A stretch of 64,000 bases of DNA from Bradyrhizobium valentinum (GCF_001440405.1 NZ_LLXX01000118.1:116182-180181); one strand, 5' to 3'; numbered from the stretch's first letter, positions 43,908 to 53,066 are shown. Numbers and translations: made by a program. The notes: generated by a model not told the origin, from the sequence alone.

Positions 43908-44876
43908 TTACAGGGATCGGCGGAAATAATGCGCGATCTCACCGATCACGCCGCGTCGGAACGTCAGCACGCAGGCGACGAAGATGACGCCCTGGATCAC
44001 CGTCACCCACTGGCCGAACCCGGCCAGATATTGCTGCATGGCGATGATGACGAAGGCGCCAACCACCGGGCCAAATATGGTGCCGAGGCCGCCGACCAGC
44101 GTCATCAGCACGATTTCACCCGACATCGTCCAGTGCACATCGGTGAGCGAGGCGTTTTGCGCCACGAACACTTTCAGCGAACCGGCAAAGCCTGCAATGG
44201 TCCCCGAGAGGATGAAGGCGAGCAGCTTGTACTGATCGGTTTTGTAGCCCAGCGAGATCGCGCGCGGCTCGTTCTCGCGGATCGCCTTCAGCACCTCGCC
44301 GAACGGCGAATTGATGGTGCGGTAGATCAAAAGGAAGCCGCCGAGGAAGCCGGCCAGCACGACGTAGTAAAGCACCGTGGGCTTGGCAAGGTTGAAAATC
44401 CCGAACAGATAGCCCTGTGGAATACCCTGGATGCCGTCTTCACCATGGGTAAACGGCGCCTGCAGATAGATGAAATAAAGCAGTTGCGAGAGCGCCAGCG
44501 TAATCATCGAGAAGTAGATGCCCTGCCGGCGGATAGAGATGAAGCCGGTGACGACCGAAAGCGCGGCGGCGCCAGCGACGCCGACCACAATTCCGATTTC
44601 CGGCGACACGCCCCACACCTTGAGTGCGTGCGCGGAGCAGTAGCCTGCCGTCCCTAAGAACATCGCGTGCCCGAACGACAGCAGGCCGCCATAGCCGATC
44701 AGCAGGTTGAACGCGCAGGCGAGCAGCGCGAAGCACAGGGCCTGCATCACGAAGAATGGATAGATGCCGGTCAGCGGCACGAGCCCCAGCAGCACCGCCA
44801 TCGCGGCGAATACGATCATCTCGTCGCGCATTGCGCGCGGCGTTACGGGGATTGAATCGTCAGTTAATGCGCTCAT
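43908..44876 (-). CDS. livM: Branched-chain amino acid/amide ABC transporter permease LivM
   Basis: 322 residues, about nine or ten hydrophobic segments. Typical LivM features: ALCFALLACAFNLLIGYGGLLSFGHAMFLGTAGY, FISIRRQGIYFSMITLALSQ, and the EAA-like loop VLKAIRENEPRAISLGYKTDQYKLLAF. It pairs with LivH in the inner membrane. One base separates its start from the livH stop; it is last in the five-gene operon livG-F-K-H-M. Confidence 0.95.
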   Translation of the reverse strand: MSALTDDSIPVTPRAMRDEMIVFAAMAVLLGLVPLTGIYPFFVMQALCFALLACAFNLLIGYGGLLSFGHAMFLGTAGYCSAHALKVWGVSPEIGIVVGVAGAAALSVVTGFISIRRQGIYFSMITLALSQLLYFIYLQAPFTHGEDGIQGIPQGYLFGIFNLAKPTVLYYVVLAGFLGGFLLIYRTINSPFGEVLKAIRENEPRAISLGYKTDQYKLLAFILSGTIAGFAGSLKVFVAQNASLTDVHWTMSGEIVLMTLVGGLGTIFGPVVGAFVIIAMQQYLAGFGQWVTVIQGVIFVACVLTFRRGVIGEIAHYFRRSL

Positions 44877-44877
44877 G

Positions 44878-45765
44878 TCAGGCCGCCCGTCCCGTCAGTC
44901 CCGTTGGCTTCACCAGCAACACCAGCACCATCAGGACGAACACCACGGTGTTGGAGGCCTCGGGATAAAAATACTTCGTCAGCCCCTCGATCACGCCGAG
45001 CGCAAAGCCGGTGATGATCGATCCCAAGATCGATCCCATGCCGCCGATCACCACCACCGCGAACACGACGATGATCAGGTCGGCGCCCATCAGCGGCCGC
45101 ACCTGGTTGATCGGGGCGGACAACACGCCGGCCAGCGCGGCGAGACCAACGCCGAGCCCGTAGGTCAACGTGATCATCCTGGGCACGTTGATGCCGAAAG
45201 CGCGCACCAGCGTCGGATTTTCGGTCGCAGCCCTCAGATAGGCCCCGAGCCGCGTCTTTTCGATCAGGAACCAGGTGGCGAGGCAGACGACGAGCGAGAA
45301 AATGACCACCCAGCCGCGATAGACCGGCAGGAACATGAAGCCGAGATTCATGCCGCCCTGCAGCCCGCGCCATTCGCCGATCTGTGGGTAATCGGGAATC
45401 GCGTAGGGCAGCCCGGACGAGCCAAAATAATTCTGGAAAACGCCCTGCACGATCAGCGCAATGCCGAAGGTAAGCAGCAGGCCGTAGAGATGGTCGAGGC
45501 CGGCCAGCCATTGCAGCATGGTCCGCTCCAGGATCATGCCGAAGATGCCGACCACGATCGGGGCGATGAGCAGCGCCCACCAATATCCGATGCCGGTCAG
45601 GTGCAGGAGGAAATACGCGGTGAACGCCCCCATCATGTAGAGCGCGCCATGGGCGAAATTGATGATGTTGAGCATGCCGAAGATCACGGCGAGCCCGAGA
45701 CTGAGCAGCGCGTAGAACGATCCGTTGATCAATCCCACCAAAAGCTGTGCGTAAAGAGCTTGCAT
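44878..45765 (-). CDS. livH: Branched-chain amino acid/amide ABC transporter permease LivH
   Basis: 295 residues from ATG 45763-45765; an in-frame TTG fifteen bases earlier is possible. Starts MQALYAQLLVGLINGSFYALLSLGLAVIFGMLNIINFAHGALYM, the conserved LivH opening, and has the loop LRAATENPTLVRAFGINVPRM and GADLIIVVFAVVVIGGMGSILGSI. It forms the translocation pore with LivM. Located between livK and livM. Confidence 0.95.
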   Translation of the reverse strand: MQALYAQLLVGLINGSFYALLSLGLAVIFGMLNIINFAHGALYMMGAFTAYFLLHLTGIGYWWALLIAPIVVGIFGMILERTMLQWLAGLDHLYGLLLTFGIALIVQGVFQNYFGSSGLPYAIPDYPQIGEWRGLQGGMNLGFMFLPVYRGWVVIFSLVVCLATWFLIEKTRLGAYLRAATENPTLVRAFGINVPRMITLTYGLGVGLAALAGVLSAPINQVRPLMGADLIIVVFAVVVIGGMGSILGSIITGFALGVIEGLTKYFYPEASNTVVFVLMVLVLLVKPTGLTGRAA

Positions 45766-45835
45766 CGGTCTCGCACTCAATCTCGTTGTGACACGGAAGT
45801 TCGCCCGCCGGCGTGTTGCCGGCGGGCGATCTTGT

Positions 45836-47053
45836 TTACTTCTTTACCAGCGGACAGGCGCTCTCCGAAAGCGGCCGGAATGCCTGATCGCCCGGGGTGG
45901 TCCCGACCAGCTTGTAATAGTCCCACGGCCCCTTCGATTCGGCGGGCTTTTTCACCTCAAACAGGTAGGCCGGATGAAGCTTGCGGCCGTCGGCGCGGAT
46001 CGTGCCTTTGCCGAACAACGGATCGTCGGTCGGCGCTTCCTTCATCTTCGCCACCACCTTGACGCCGTCATGCGGATTGCCGCCCATCGCATCGATCGTC
46101 TTGAAATAGTGGATCAGGCCTGAATACACGCCGGCCTGCACCATTGACGGCATCGCCTTGTTCTTCATGCGCTCGGAGAAGCGCTTCGAAAACGCACGGG
46201 TACCGTCGTTCAGGTCCCAGTAGAAGGTTTCGGTGAAGTTCAGGCCTTGCGCCACCTTCAGCCCGAGCGAGTGAACGTCGTTGATGAACAGCAGCAGACC
46301 CGCAAGCTTCTGGCCGCCCGAGACGATGCCGAACTCCGCGGCCTGCTTGATGGTGTTGGTGGTGTCGCCGCCGGCGTTCGCCATGCCGACGATCTTGGCC
46401 TTGGAAGCCTGCGCCTGCAGCAGGAACGAGGAGAAGTCCGACGAATTCAGGGGGTGCCTGACGGTGCCGATAACCTTGCCGCCCGACTTGACCACGACCG
46501 CGGCGGTATCGCGCTCCAGCGCGTGGCCGAAGGCGTAGTCCGCGGTCAGGAAGTACCAGGTGTCGCCGCCGGCTTTCACCAGCGCCTGTCCGGTGCTGTT
46601 GGCGAGCATGTAAGTGTCGTAGACCCAGTGAATCGTGTTGGGCGAGCACTGGGTATTGGTGAGGTCCGACGTCGCCGCGCCGGTATTGATCATGACGGCG
46701 TTCTTTTCCTTCACCAGATTGTTGACCGCCAGCGCGACGCCGGAGTTCAACACGTCCACGAAGATGTCGACCTTCTCGACGTCGATCCACTGACGCGCGA
46801 TGGTGGTGCCGATGTCGGGCTTGTTCTGGTGATCGGCGGAGACGATGTCGATCTTCCAGCCCTTGGCCGCGAGGCCCGAATCCTCGACCGCCATCTGAGC
46901 GGCAAGCGTGGAGCCCGCGCCGCCGAGGTCCGAGTAAAGTCCGGAGTTGTCGGTAAGTACGCCGATCTTGACGGTCTTGTCCTGCGCCATGGCGCCGCCC
47001 GCGGCAAGCGCCAGGGCGGTACCGAGCAAGAGAGCTGAAATGCGCTGTTTCAT
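45836..47053 (-). CDS. livK: ABC transporter substrate-binding protein (LivK-like)
   Basis: 405 residues from ATG 47051-47053; a longer in-frame start precedes a poor context. The signal peptide ends GGAMAQD. TVKIGVLTDNSGLYSDLGGAGS, DHQNKPDIG and WYFLTADYAFGHALERD are shared with the orphan paralogue at 28174-29412. It is the periplasmic receptor for the transporter encoded around it. Ligand is not certain; such receptors bind branched-chain amino acids, amides or aromatic compounds. Confidence 0.93.
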   Translation of the reverse strand: MKQRISALLLGTALALAAGGAMAQDKTVKIGVLTDNSGLYSDLGGAGSTLAAQMAVEDSGLAAKGWKIDIVSADHQNKPDIGTTIARQWIDVEKVDIFVDVLNSGVALAVNNLVKEKNAVMINTGAATSDLTNTQCSPNTIHWVYDTYMLANSTGQALVKAGGDTWYFLTADYAFGHALERDTAAVVVKSGGKVIGTVRHPLNSSDFSSFLLQAQASKAKIVGMANAGGDTTNTIKQAAEFGIVSGGQKLAGLLLFINDVHSLGLKVAQGLNFTETFYWDLNDGTRAFSKRFSERMKNKAMPSMVQAGVYSGLIHYFKTIDAMGGNPHDGVKVVAKMKEAPTDDPLFGKGTIRADGRKLHPAYLFEVKKPAESKGPWDYYKLVGTTPGDQAFRPLSESACPLVKK

Positions 47054-47091
47054 AGTATCTCCATTAATCCAGAGTGAAGCCAAAGTGCCGA

Positions 47092-47835
47092 TTAAACGCC
47101 GAGATAGGTGTGGAGCTTGTCCATATTGGCCGACAGCTCCGAATTCGCGAACCCGTCGATGACCTTACCGTGCTCGACGATGTAGTAGCGGTCGGCCACC
47201 GTGGAAGCGAAGCGGAAATTCTGCTCGACCAGCAGGATGGTGAAGCCTTCCGACTTCAGCCGCGCGATGGTGTGGCCAATCTGCTGGATGATGACCGGCG
47301 CGAGGCCCTCGGTCGGTTCGTCCAGCATCAGGAAGCGCGCGCCGGTGCGCAGGATTCTGGCGATCGCCAGCATCTGCTGCTCGCCGCCGGAAAGCTTAGT
47401 GCCCTGGCTGTTGAGGCGCTCCTTCAGGTTCGGAAACAATTCGAAGATCTGATCGAGCGACAGGCCACCGGGTCGGACGATCGGCGGCAGCAGCAGGTTT
47501 TCGCGCACGTCGAGGCTTGCGAAGATCCCCCGCTCCTCGGGACAGAACGCGACGCCCAGCCGCGCGATCCTGTCGGAGGAGGCGCGTATGATGTCTTCGT
47601 TGTTGAAGCGGATCGAGCCGGTGCGCTTGCCGATAATTCCCATCACCGACTTCAGCGTCGTGGTCTTGCCGGCGCCGTTGCGGCCGAGCAGCGTGACGAC
47701 TTCGCCGGCCTTCACATTGAAGTTGATGCCGTGAAGGATGTGGGACTCGCCGTACCACGCCTGCAGGTCCGAAACGGAAAGAACCTCCGCGCCGGCCGGT
47801 TTGGTGGCGGCTTCGGCCATTTTCGGATCAGGCAT
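47092..47835 (-). CDS. livF: Branched-chain amino acid ABC transporter ATPase LivF
   Basis: 247 residues from ATG 47833-47835, which overlaps the end of livG by eight bases and has GGGGGCC upstream. Walker A LLGRNGAGKTTTLKS, signature LSGGEQQMLAIAR, Walker B FLMLDEPTEGLAP and the switch histidine region replaced by VEQNF are those of LivF-type subunits. Its C-terminus ends HTYLGV as usual. It energises LivHM together with LivG. Confidence 0.95.
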   Translation of the reverse strand: MPDPKMAEAATKPAGAEVLSVSDLQAWYGESHILHGINFNVKAGEVVTLLGRNGAGKTTTLKSVMGIIGKRTGSIRFNNEDIIRASSDRIARLGVAFCPEERGIFASLDVRENLLLPPIVRPGGLSLDQIFELFPNLKERLNSQGTKLSGGEQQMLAIARILRTGARFLMLDEPTEGLAPVIIQQIGHTIARLKSEGFTILLVEQNFRFASTVADRYYIVEHGKVIDGFANSELSANMDKLHTYLGV

Positions 47836-48583
47836 GACCGGCCCCCAGATAGGCTTCCTTGACGCGCTCGTCCCTGGAAAGCTCGGCATAATCGCCTTGC
47901 GCCAGCACCTGACCGCGCGTCAGCACCGTAATGATATCGGACAGGTTGGCCACGACCGACAGATTATGTTCGACCATCAGGATGGTGTGCTTGGCCGAGA
48001 TGCGCTTGATCAGCGCCGCGATCTTGTCGATGTCTTCATGGCCCATGCCGGCCATCGGCTCGTCGAGCAGCATCATTTCCGGGTCGAGCGCCAGCGTCGT
48101 CGCTATCTCGAGGGCGCGCTTGCGCCCGTAGGGCATCTCGACCGCCGGCGTCTCGGCGAACTCGCTCAAGCCGACGTCGTTCAGCAGTTCATGGGCGCGG
48201 CTGTTGAAGCGGTCGAGCACGCTCTTGGAGCGCCAGAAATCGAACGAGCTTCCATGCTGGCGCTGTAACGCGACACGGACGTTCTCCAGCGCCGTCAGGT
48301 GCGGAAACACCGCCGAGATCTGGAACGAGCGCACCAGGCCAAGACGGGCCACATCGGCCGGCGCCATCGCGGTGATGTCCTGTCCCTTGTACAGGATCTG
48401 GCCTGCCGAAGGGCTCAAGAACTTGGTCAACAGGTTGAAGCATGTCGTCTTGCCGGCACCGTTAGGCCCGATCAGCGCATGAATGCTGCCACGGCGCACC
48501 TTGAGGGCGACATCGCGAACGGCGAAGAAACCCGCGAATTCCTTGGTCAATCCGTGGGTTTCGAGAATGAACTCATCAGCCAA
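47828..48583 (-). CDS. livG: Branched-chain amino acid ABC transporter ATPase LivG
   Basis: 251 residues. Walker A ALIGPNGAGKTTCFNLL, Walker B MMLLDEPMAGMGHEDID, and a LivG-type signature PYGRKRALEIA in place of LSGGQ. The chain ends KEAYLGAGHA. First gene of the livG-F-K-H-M operon; the putative promoter must lie in 48584-48780, where no clear box was recognised. Confidence 0.95.
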   Translation of the reverse strand: MADEFILETHGLTKEFAGFFAVRDVALKVRRGSIHALIGPNGAGKTTCFNLLTKFLSPSAGQILYKGQDITAMAPADVARLGLVRSFQISAVFPHLTALENVRVALQRQHGSSFDFWRSKSVLDRFNSRAHELLNDVGLSEFAETPAVEMPYGRKRALEIATTLALDPEMMLLDEPMAGMGHEDIDKIAALIKRISAKHTILMVEHNLSVVANLSDIITVLTRGQVLAQGDYAELSRDERVKEAYLGAGHA

Positions 48584-48956
48584 ACAAATTCCCCCGTCAG
48601 CCGTCTGCGCGAAGTCGCTCGCGCGCGGCCATTTTTTCCCTTTTTCGGGCGGGCTCTGCCGGACGTCCTGGAAATCGTCCCGAGCCCACCGCCTCCGGGT
48701 CGGAATATGCCGTCAACGGGATGGATTAGGCAAGGCGGAAAGCTATCGAAGGTAAAGCACGCGCGGCGGTTCCAAATGCGCCATAAGTCGAATGGCGCCG
48801 CCCGCCAAGCTCGGCCGGCTCATGTTTGCGCTCCGCCGCGACCTTCGCGCCGGCAAGCCATCATTAACGGTGTTTTGCGGGAATTTAGCTTTTTCACACA
48901 ATATTTCCGCCGAGAGCGCATCGTCACGCAATTTAGATCGCCAGGAATGCCGCCCT
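48584..48956. other. Intergenic region between livG and the PAS pair, no gene seen
   Basis: The plus strand is open from 48792, but the codons before 48957 do not resemble the second PAS copy and have no ribosome site. An A/T-richer stretch around 48880-48910 (GGAATTTAGC, TTTTTCACACAATATTT) may hold the PAS-pair promoter. It also must contain the livG promoter. Confidence 0.45.
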
Positions 48957-49559
48957 TTGGAATTTAATAGCGCCCAACCGTCCGTCGTCAAATCGATCAA
49001 GCAGCGCGACCTGCTCAATACTTGGCTGCGACTATACGCCCGCGACCAATCGATCCCGCTTATATCGGAGTACCAGCCGGCGCGGATCGAAGATGAACTG
49101 CCGGACCTGGTATTCTACAACGTCGATGCCCATGCGCAGCCGCCACGCCTGACGATCGACAGCGACGGCACGCGGATGTCGCGCGCCTATGGGCATACCG
49201 GCAAGGGCCGCTATCTTGACGAGTATCTTGGCGCAAGGCTCGCTCCGATCGTGATGCCGGTCTACTATGAATGCATCGCACGCCGACTTCCCGCCTACAC
49301 CATCGCCAATATCGACGACGTCTACGGACGAATCGTCGCTTACGAGCGGCTGTTGTTGCCGTTCTCGGACGGCGGCAGCGTTACCCACATCATCGCTTCG
49401 CTGAAGACCATCAGCGAGGATGGTGGCTTCGAGATCAAGAACCTGATACGTGGAAACGACAAGCTGCCGGTGCCGAAGCTGCGCACCATCATCGACCGCG
49501 ATCTCTTCCACCGCGCGCCCGGCCGCATTCCGTCTGGCGACGTCCTGGAATTCGGTTAG
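48957..49559 (+). CDS. PAS_5-domain protein, copy 1
   Basis: 200 residues from a TTG at 48957 (AGGAA ten bases upstream), chosen because the sequence after it, (L/M)EFNSAQPSVVKSIKQR, aligns with the start of the following gene. The body matches the PAS_5 family: LLNTWLRLYARDQSIPL, DELPDLVFYNVDA, YLDEYLGARLAPIV and YERLLLPFSDGG. These cytosolic single-domain proteins are abundant in Rhizobiales and of unknown function. It is followed by a paralogue seven bases later. Confidence 0.8.
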   Translation: MEFNSAQPSVVKSIKQRDLLNTWLRLYARDQSIPLISEYQPARIEDELPDLVFYNVDAHAQPPRLTIDSDGTRMSRAYGHTGKGRYLDEYLGARLAPIVMPVYYECIARRLPAYTIANIDDVYGRIVAYERLLLPFSDGGSVTHIIASLKTISEDGGFEIKNLIRGNDKLPVPKLRTIIDRDLFHRAPGRIPSGDVLEFG

Positions 49560-49565
49560 GCCGCA

Positions 49566-50195
49566 ATGGAATTCGCAAGTGCCGATCCCTCGGTCGTCAA
49601 ATCGATCAGGCAGCGCTATCTCCTGAATGAATGGCTGCGCGCGGCCGGCAGGCAGCGAACCATGCCTCCGCCTGGCGATTTTCAGCCGGAGCAGGTCGCC
49701 GACGAACTGGTCGACATGATGCACTATGAAGTCGTCGGCCAGGGTGATGGCGCGCGCTTTCTGATCACGCATGAGGGCGCCAGGCTCGCCACCACTTATG
49801 GCAGCGACCATATCGAGCCCGCGCAGCGAACCAACCGCTATCTCGACGATGCAATCGGCCCCGAACGATATGCCAACGTCGTTACCTCGTACCGGACTTG
49901 TGTGGTCCGTCAGCGGCCGACCTATTCCATTTCGACGGTGCAGGATGCCGACGGCAAGGACGTATCCTACGAACGGCTGCTGATGCCGCTCGGCGACGGC
50001 AATGTGGTCCGGCAGATCGTCGGATCCTTCAAGTGCATCAGCATCGAAGGCGGGCTCAAGATCAGCAACCTCATGGGCCTCCAACCAAAGGGCAAGCCGG
50101 AAGTTCTGGTCAGGGCGGTCATCGATCGCCAGTTCGTGCCGGCTGCGGCACCGGCGGACGCGCCCGCGGCCGACGAGATAGTCGAGCTCGACTAG
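49566..50195 (+). CDS. PAS_5-domain protein, copy 2
   Basis: 209 residues starting MEFASADPSVVKSIRQRYLLNEWLR, colinear with the preceding gene throughout (DELVDMMHYEVVG, RYLDDAIGPERYANVV, SYERLLMPLGDGN). The pair clearly arose by tandem duplication and then diverged. The Ala/Pro-rich C-terminus is unlike copy 1. Its stop overlaps the stop region of the convergent ArsC/Spx-like gene by four bases. Confidence 0.82.
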   Translation: MEFASADPSVVKSIRQRYLLNEWLRAAGRQRTMPPPGDFQPEQVADELVDMMHYEVVGQGDGARFLITHEGARLATTYGSDHIEPAQRTNRYLDDAIGPERYANVVTSYRTCVVRQRPTYSISTVQDADGKDVSYERLLMPLGDGNVVRQIVGSFKCISIEGGLKISNLMGLQPKGKPEVLVRAVIDRQFVPAAAPADAPAADEIVELD

Positions 50196-50563
50196 GCCTT
50201 GCGCCCGCGCGATTTGGACGCCACCTCCTTGCCGTAGAGGTCCGGCTTGAAGCCGACCAGCAATTTGCCGCCGAGATCGAGCACCGGGCGCTTGATCATC
50301 GAGGGCTGCGCCAACATCAGCGCCAGCGCCTTGCGCTCGTTCAGGTCTTCCTTGTCGCCATCGGGCAGCTTCTTGAATGTCGTGCCCGCGCGGTTGAGCA
50401 GCGTTTCCCAGCCAACTTCGTCGGACCATTGCTTGAGCTTGTCCTTGGCGACACCAGCAAGCTTGTAGTCGTGAAAGTCGTAAGCCACGCCGTGATCGTC
50501 GAGCCAGGCGCGGGCCTTCTTCATGGTGTCGCAGTTCTTGATGCCGTAGATGGTGATGGGCAT
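50192..50563 (-). CDS. ArsC/Spx-family protein (YffB-like)
   Basis: 123 residues, thioredoxin-like fold. ITIYGIKNCDTMKKARAWLDDHGVAYDFHDYK has a single cysteine in the N-C-D-T-M context of the YffB subgroup (not the CxxC of Spx), and SMIKRPVLDLGGKLLVGFKPDLY is the conserved RP loop. Members may be glutathione-dependent thiol reductases. Not a proven arsenate reductase and no ars genes adjoin it. Confidence 0.88.
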   Translation of the reverse strand: MPITIYGIKNCDTMKKARAWLDDHGVAYDFHDYKLAGVAKDKLKQWSDEVGWETLLNRAGTTFKKLPDGDKEDLNERKALALMLAQPSMIKRPVLDLGGKLLVGFKPDLYGKEVASKSRGRKA

Positions 50564-50675
50564 TTTCGATGCATTCCGGAAATGACGTTATTGGTCCTGC
50601 CAGGCAGTTTTTATACAAAGCGGAACGGCGAATCTATCATAGACTGGCCTATCATTCGCGAAGTTGGGACCGGCG

Positions 50676-50834
50676 ATGGAATTCACCCTGTTGTTTCTGG
50701 CCACAGCCATCGTGATGGTGATCGCCTGGCGCGGTCCGCGCCCGCTGGCACTCGGGCTGTTTGGGGCCGTCCTGATCGCGTGCGTCGCCACCTATCTGCA
50801 CCACGCGACCGATACGCTCAAACTGTCGTTCTGA
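50676..50834 (+). CDS. DUF5993-type small membrane protein
   Basis: 52 residues, MEFTLLFLATAIVMVIAW then RPLALGLFGAVLIACVATYLHHATDTLKLSF. Two hydrophobic segments. Such short proteins are encoded directly upstream of dsbB in many Alphaproteobacteria and were grouped as DUF5993. Seven bases separate it from dsbB. A role in assisting DsbB or membrane thiol oxidation is inferred from this gene neighbourhood only. Confidence 0.72.
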   Translation: MEFTLLFLATAIVMVIAWRGPRPLALGLFGAVLIACVATYLHHATDTLKLSF

Positions 50835-50841
50835 GATACGC

Positions 50842-51399
50842 ATGACGCAAGCGCGCGCCATTACGCTGAATGCACTCAGCCTGTATGCGGTGGCGCTGGT
50901 GCTGGCGGCAGCCTATGCGGCACAGTTCATCGTTCATGAACTGCCCTGCCCGCTCTGTCTCCTGCAGCGCATCCTGTTCGCGGCGCTGGCCGTCGGGCCG
51001 ATCCTCAATATCCGCTTCGGGCCGCGCCCCAGTCATTATGCGATGTCGCTGCTGGCAGCGGTTGCAGGCGCCGCCGCATCGACCCGGCAGGTGTTATTGC
51101 ACATCCTGCCCGGCGACGCCGGTTATGGTTCGGCCCTGCTCGGTTACCATTACTATACCTGGGCTTTGATCGGCTTCATTGCCGCGATCATTCTGATTGC
51201 CGCCGTGATGCTGTTCGACCGCCAGTTCGAGGATGACGGCGCCGTACTGCCGGCCACCGGCGGCATTTTTGCGCAAATCGCCGTGTGGCTTGTAATCATG
51301 CTGACGGTCGCGAACGTGGTGACAACGCTGCTGGAGTGCGGCTTCGGCGCCTGCGCCGACAATCCCCTCGTCTACGAAATGCTCGAGCGCGCCGCCTAA
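50842..51399 (+). CDS. dsbB: Disulfide bond formation protein B
   Basis: 185 residues, four membrane helices. The first periplasmic loop carries the redox pair CPLC (ELPCPLCLLQRILF), and the second loop region has LECGFGACADNPLVYEM with Cys about residues 168 and 173. DsbB reoxidises DsbA with quinone. The gene overlaps the convergent GST gene by four bases. Spacing from DUF5993 implies co-transcription. Confidence 0.9.
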   Translation: MTQARAITLNALSLYAVALVLAAAYAAQFIVHELPCPLCLLQRILFAALAVGPILNIRFGPRPSHYAMSLLAAVAGAAASTRQVLLHILPGDAGYGSALLGYHYYTWALIGFIAAIILIAAVMLFDRQFEDDGAVLPATGGIFAQIAVWLVIMLTVANVVTTLLECGFGACADNPLVYEMLERAA

Positions 51400-52100
51400 G
51401 GACGCTTCGGAATATCGAGCCCGCGCTGCACCGCCGGCCGGGCCAGCCCGCGTTTCAGCCATGCCGGCACCTGCTTCAGCGTATCGAACGCAACGAGATC
51501 GCGCGCACCGTAGAAGCCGATCAGGTTGCGTACCCAGCCGAGCATGGAAATGTCAGCGATGGTGTATTCATCGTCCATGATCCATTGCCGTCCGGCAAGC
51601 TGCGTCTCGACCACATCGAGCAGGCGTTTCGATTCGGCCACATAGCGCTCGAGCGGCCGCTTGTCGGCAAACTCCTTGCCGGCGAATTTGTGGAAGAAGC
51701 CGACCTGGCCGAACATCGGCCCGATCCCGCCCATCTGAAAGTGCAGCCACTGGATAGTCTGGTATCGCCGCGTTGGATCGGCTGGCAGAAGCTTGCCGGT
51801 CTTGTCCGCAAGATATTGCAGGATCGCTCCTGACTCGAATAGCGGCAGCGGCTTGCCGCCGGGCCCGCCCGGATCGAGGATGGCTGGAATTTTGCCGTTC
51901 GGATTAAGAGACAGCAATTCCGGCGTCTTCTGGTCGTCCTTGCTGAAGTCGACCAGATGCACCTCGTAAGGCAATCCGATCTCTTCGAGCATGATCGAGA
52001 CCTTGACGCCGTTCGGCGTCGGCAGCGAATAGAGCTGAAGGCGGTCGGGGTGTTTGGCGGGCCAGCGTTTGGTGATCGGGAAGGCGGAGAGATCGGGCAT
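51396..52100 (-). CDS. Glutathione S-transferase family protein (YghU-like)
   Basis: 234 residues. The N-terminal thioredoxin-fold domain has LQLYSLPTPNGVKVSIMLEEIGLPYEVHLVD, with Asn-Gly at the active-site turn, and FSKDDQKTPELLSLNPNGKIPAILDP, followed by ALFESGAILQYLADKTGKLLPAD, typical of the Nu/YghU class that acts on organic hydroperoxides with glutathionylated cofactors. An all-helical C-terminal domain follows. Complete length. Confidence 0.9.
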   Translation of the reverse strand: MPDLSAFPITKRWPAKHPDRLQLYSLPTPNGVKVSIMLEEIGLPYEVHLVDFSKDDQKTPELLSLNPNGKIPAILDPGGPGGKPLPLFESGAILQYLADKTGKLLPADPTRRYQTIQWLHFQMGGIGPMFGQVGFFHKFAGKEFADKRPLERYVAESKRLLDVVETQLAGRQWIMDDEYTIADISMLGWVRNLIGFYGARDLVAFDTLKQVPAWLKRGLARPAVQRGLDIPKRP

Positions 52101-52177
52101 CGAAACTCGTTTTGCATGGTTATTGTTGCGCGGCTAATGTACGGCCGATGCCGCATATAACAAGGTCCGCGACGTTC

Positions 52178-53050
52178 ATGACCGATCAACCGTCTCTGGC
52201 CAAACTCGGCCTCACCGATGAGGAGCTTGCGGCTCATCCGACCATGTTCGCGGCCGATGCACTCAAGGATCAGGTCGTCGTTGTAACGGGCGGCGCCGGC
52301 GGGATCGGGCGGGCGATCGCCTGGCTGTTCGCGCGGCTGGGCGCGCATGTCGCCGTGGTCGGGCGCGACGGAGGCAAGCTCGATGCGCTTGTGGCCCAAT
52401 TGGCGGGCCGCGGCCTCAAGGCCTCCGCGCATATTGCCGACATCAGGGAGCCCGATGCGGTCAACGCCCTGTTCGATACGATCTGGGCTGCAGACGGCCG
52501 CGTCGACAGCCTCATCAACAGCGCCGGCGGGCAGTTTCCGCAAGCTGCAATCGATTTTTCCGTGAAGGGCTGGAACGCCGTCATCAACACCAACCTGAAC
52601 GGCACCTGGTACATGATGCAGGCGGCCGCGCAGCGCTGGCGCGACCACAAGCATCCCGGCAGCATCGTCAACATCGTGGTTGTCACGACACACGGCCTCT
52701 ATGGCATCGCCCACACCATTGCCGCGCGCAGCGGTGTGATCGGGCTCTCGCGCGCCGTCGCGGTCGAATGGGCGCCCTTGAACATACGGGTCAACTGCAT
52801 AGCGCCCGGCGCGATCGAAACCGAAGGCTGGAACGTCTACACGCCGGAAGCGCGCGCCGCCTACCCGCGCTCGAACCCGATGATGCGCGTCGGCTCGCCC
52901 TGGGACGTCGCGGAAGCCAGTGTTTTCCTTGCCGGACCGTCCGCGAAATTCGTGACCGGCGAAACGCTGACGGTCGATGGCGGCGGCCAGCTCTGGGGCG
53001 AGACCTGGACTACGGGCAGGCCGGCGTATTTCGGCGGCGACGACAAGTGA
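52178..53050 (+). CDS. SDR family oxidoreductase with non-canonical active site
   Basis: 290 residues from ATG 52178. The cofactor motif VVVTGGAGGIGRAIAWLFARLG and NSAGGQFP are standard, but the usual Ser-Tyr-x3-Lys site is replaced by TTHGLYGIAHTIAARSG, aligned as Thr and Arg at the Tyr and Lys positions, as in a recognised subgroup related to dienoyl/enoyl-CoA reductases. The ending ETLTVDGGGQLWGE is typical. It is 16 bases from a HAD gene on the same strand. Confidence 0.85.
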   Translation: MTDQPSLAKLGLTDEELAAHPTMFAADALKDQVVVVTGGAGGIGRAIAWLFARLGAHVAVVGRDGGKLDALVAQLAGRGLKASAHIADIREPDAVNALFDTIWAADGRVDSLINSAGGQFPQAAIDFSVKGWNAVINTNLNGTWYMMQAAAQRWRDHKHPGSIVNIVVVTTHGLYGIAHTIAARSGVIGLSRAVAVEWAPLNIRVNCIAPGAIETEGWNVYTPEARAAYPRSNPMMRVGSPWDVAEASVFLAGPSAKFVTGETLTVDGGGQLWGETWTTGRPAYFGGDDK

Positions 53051-53066
53051 CGCGCTGAAATTGCCC

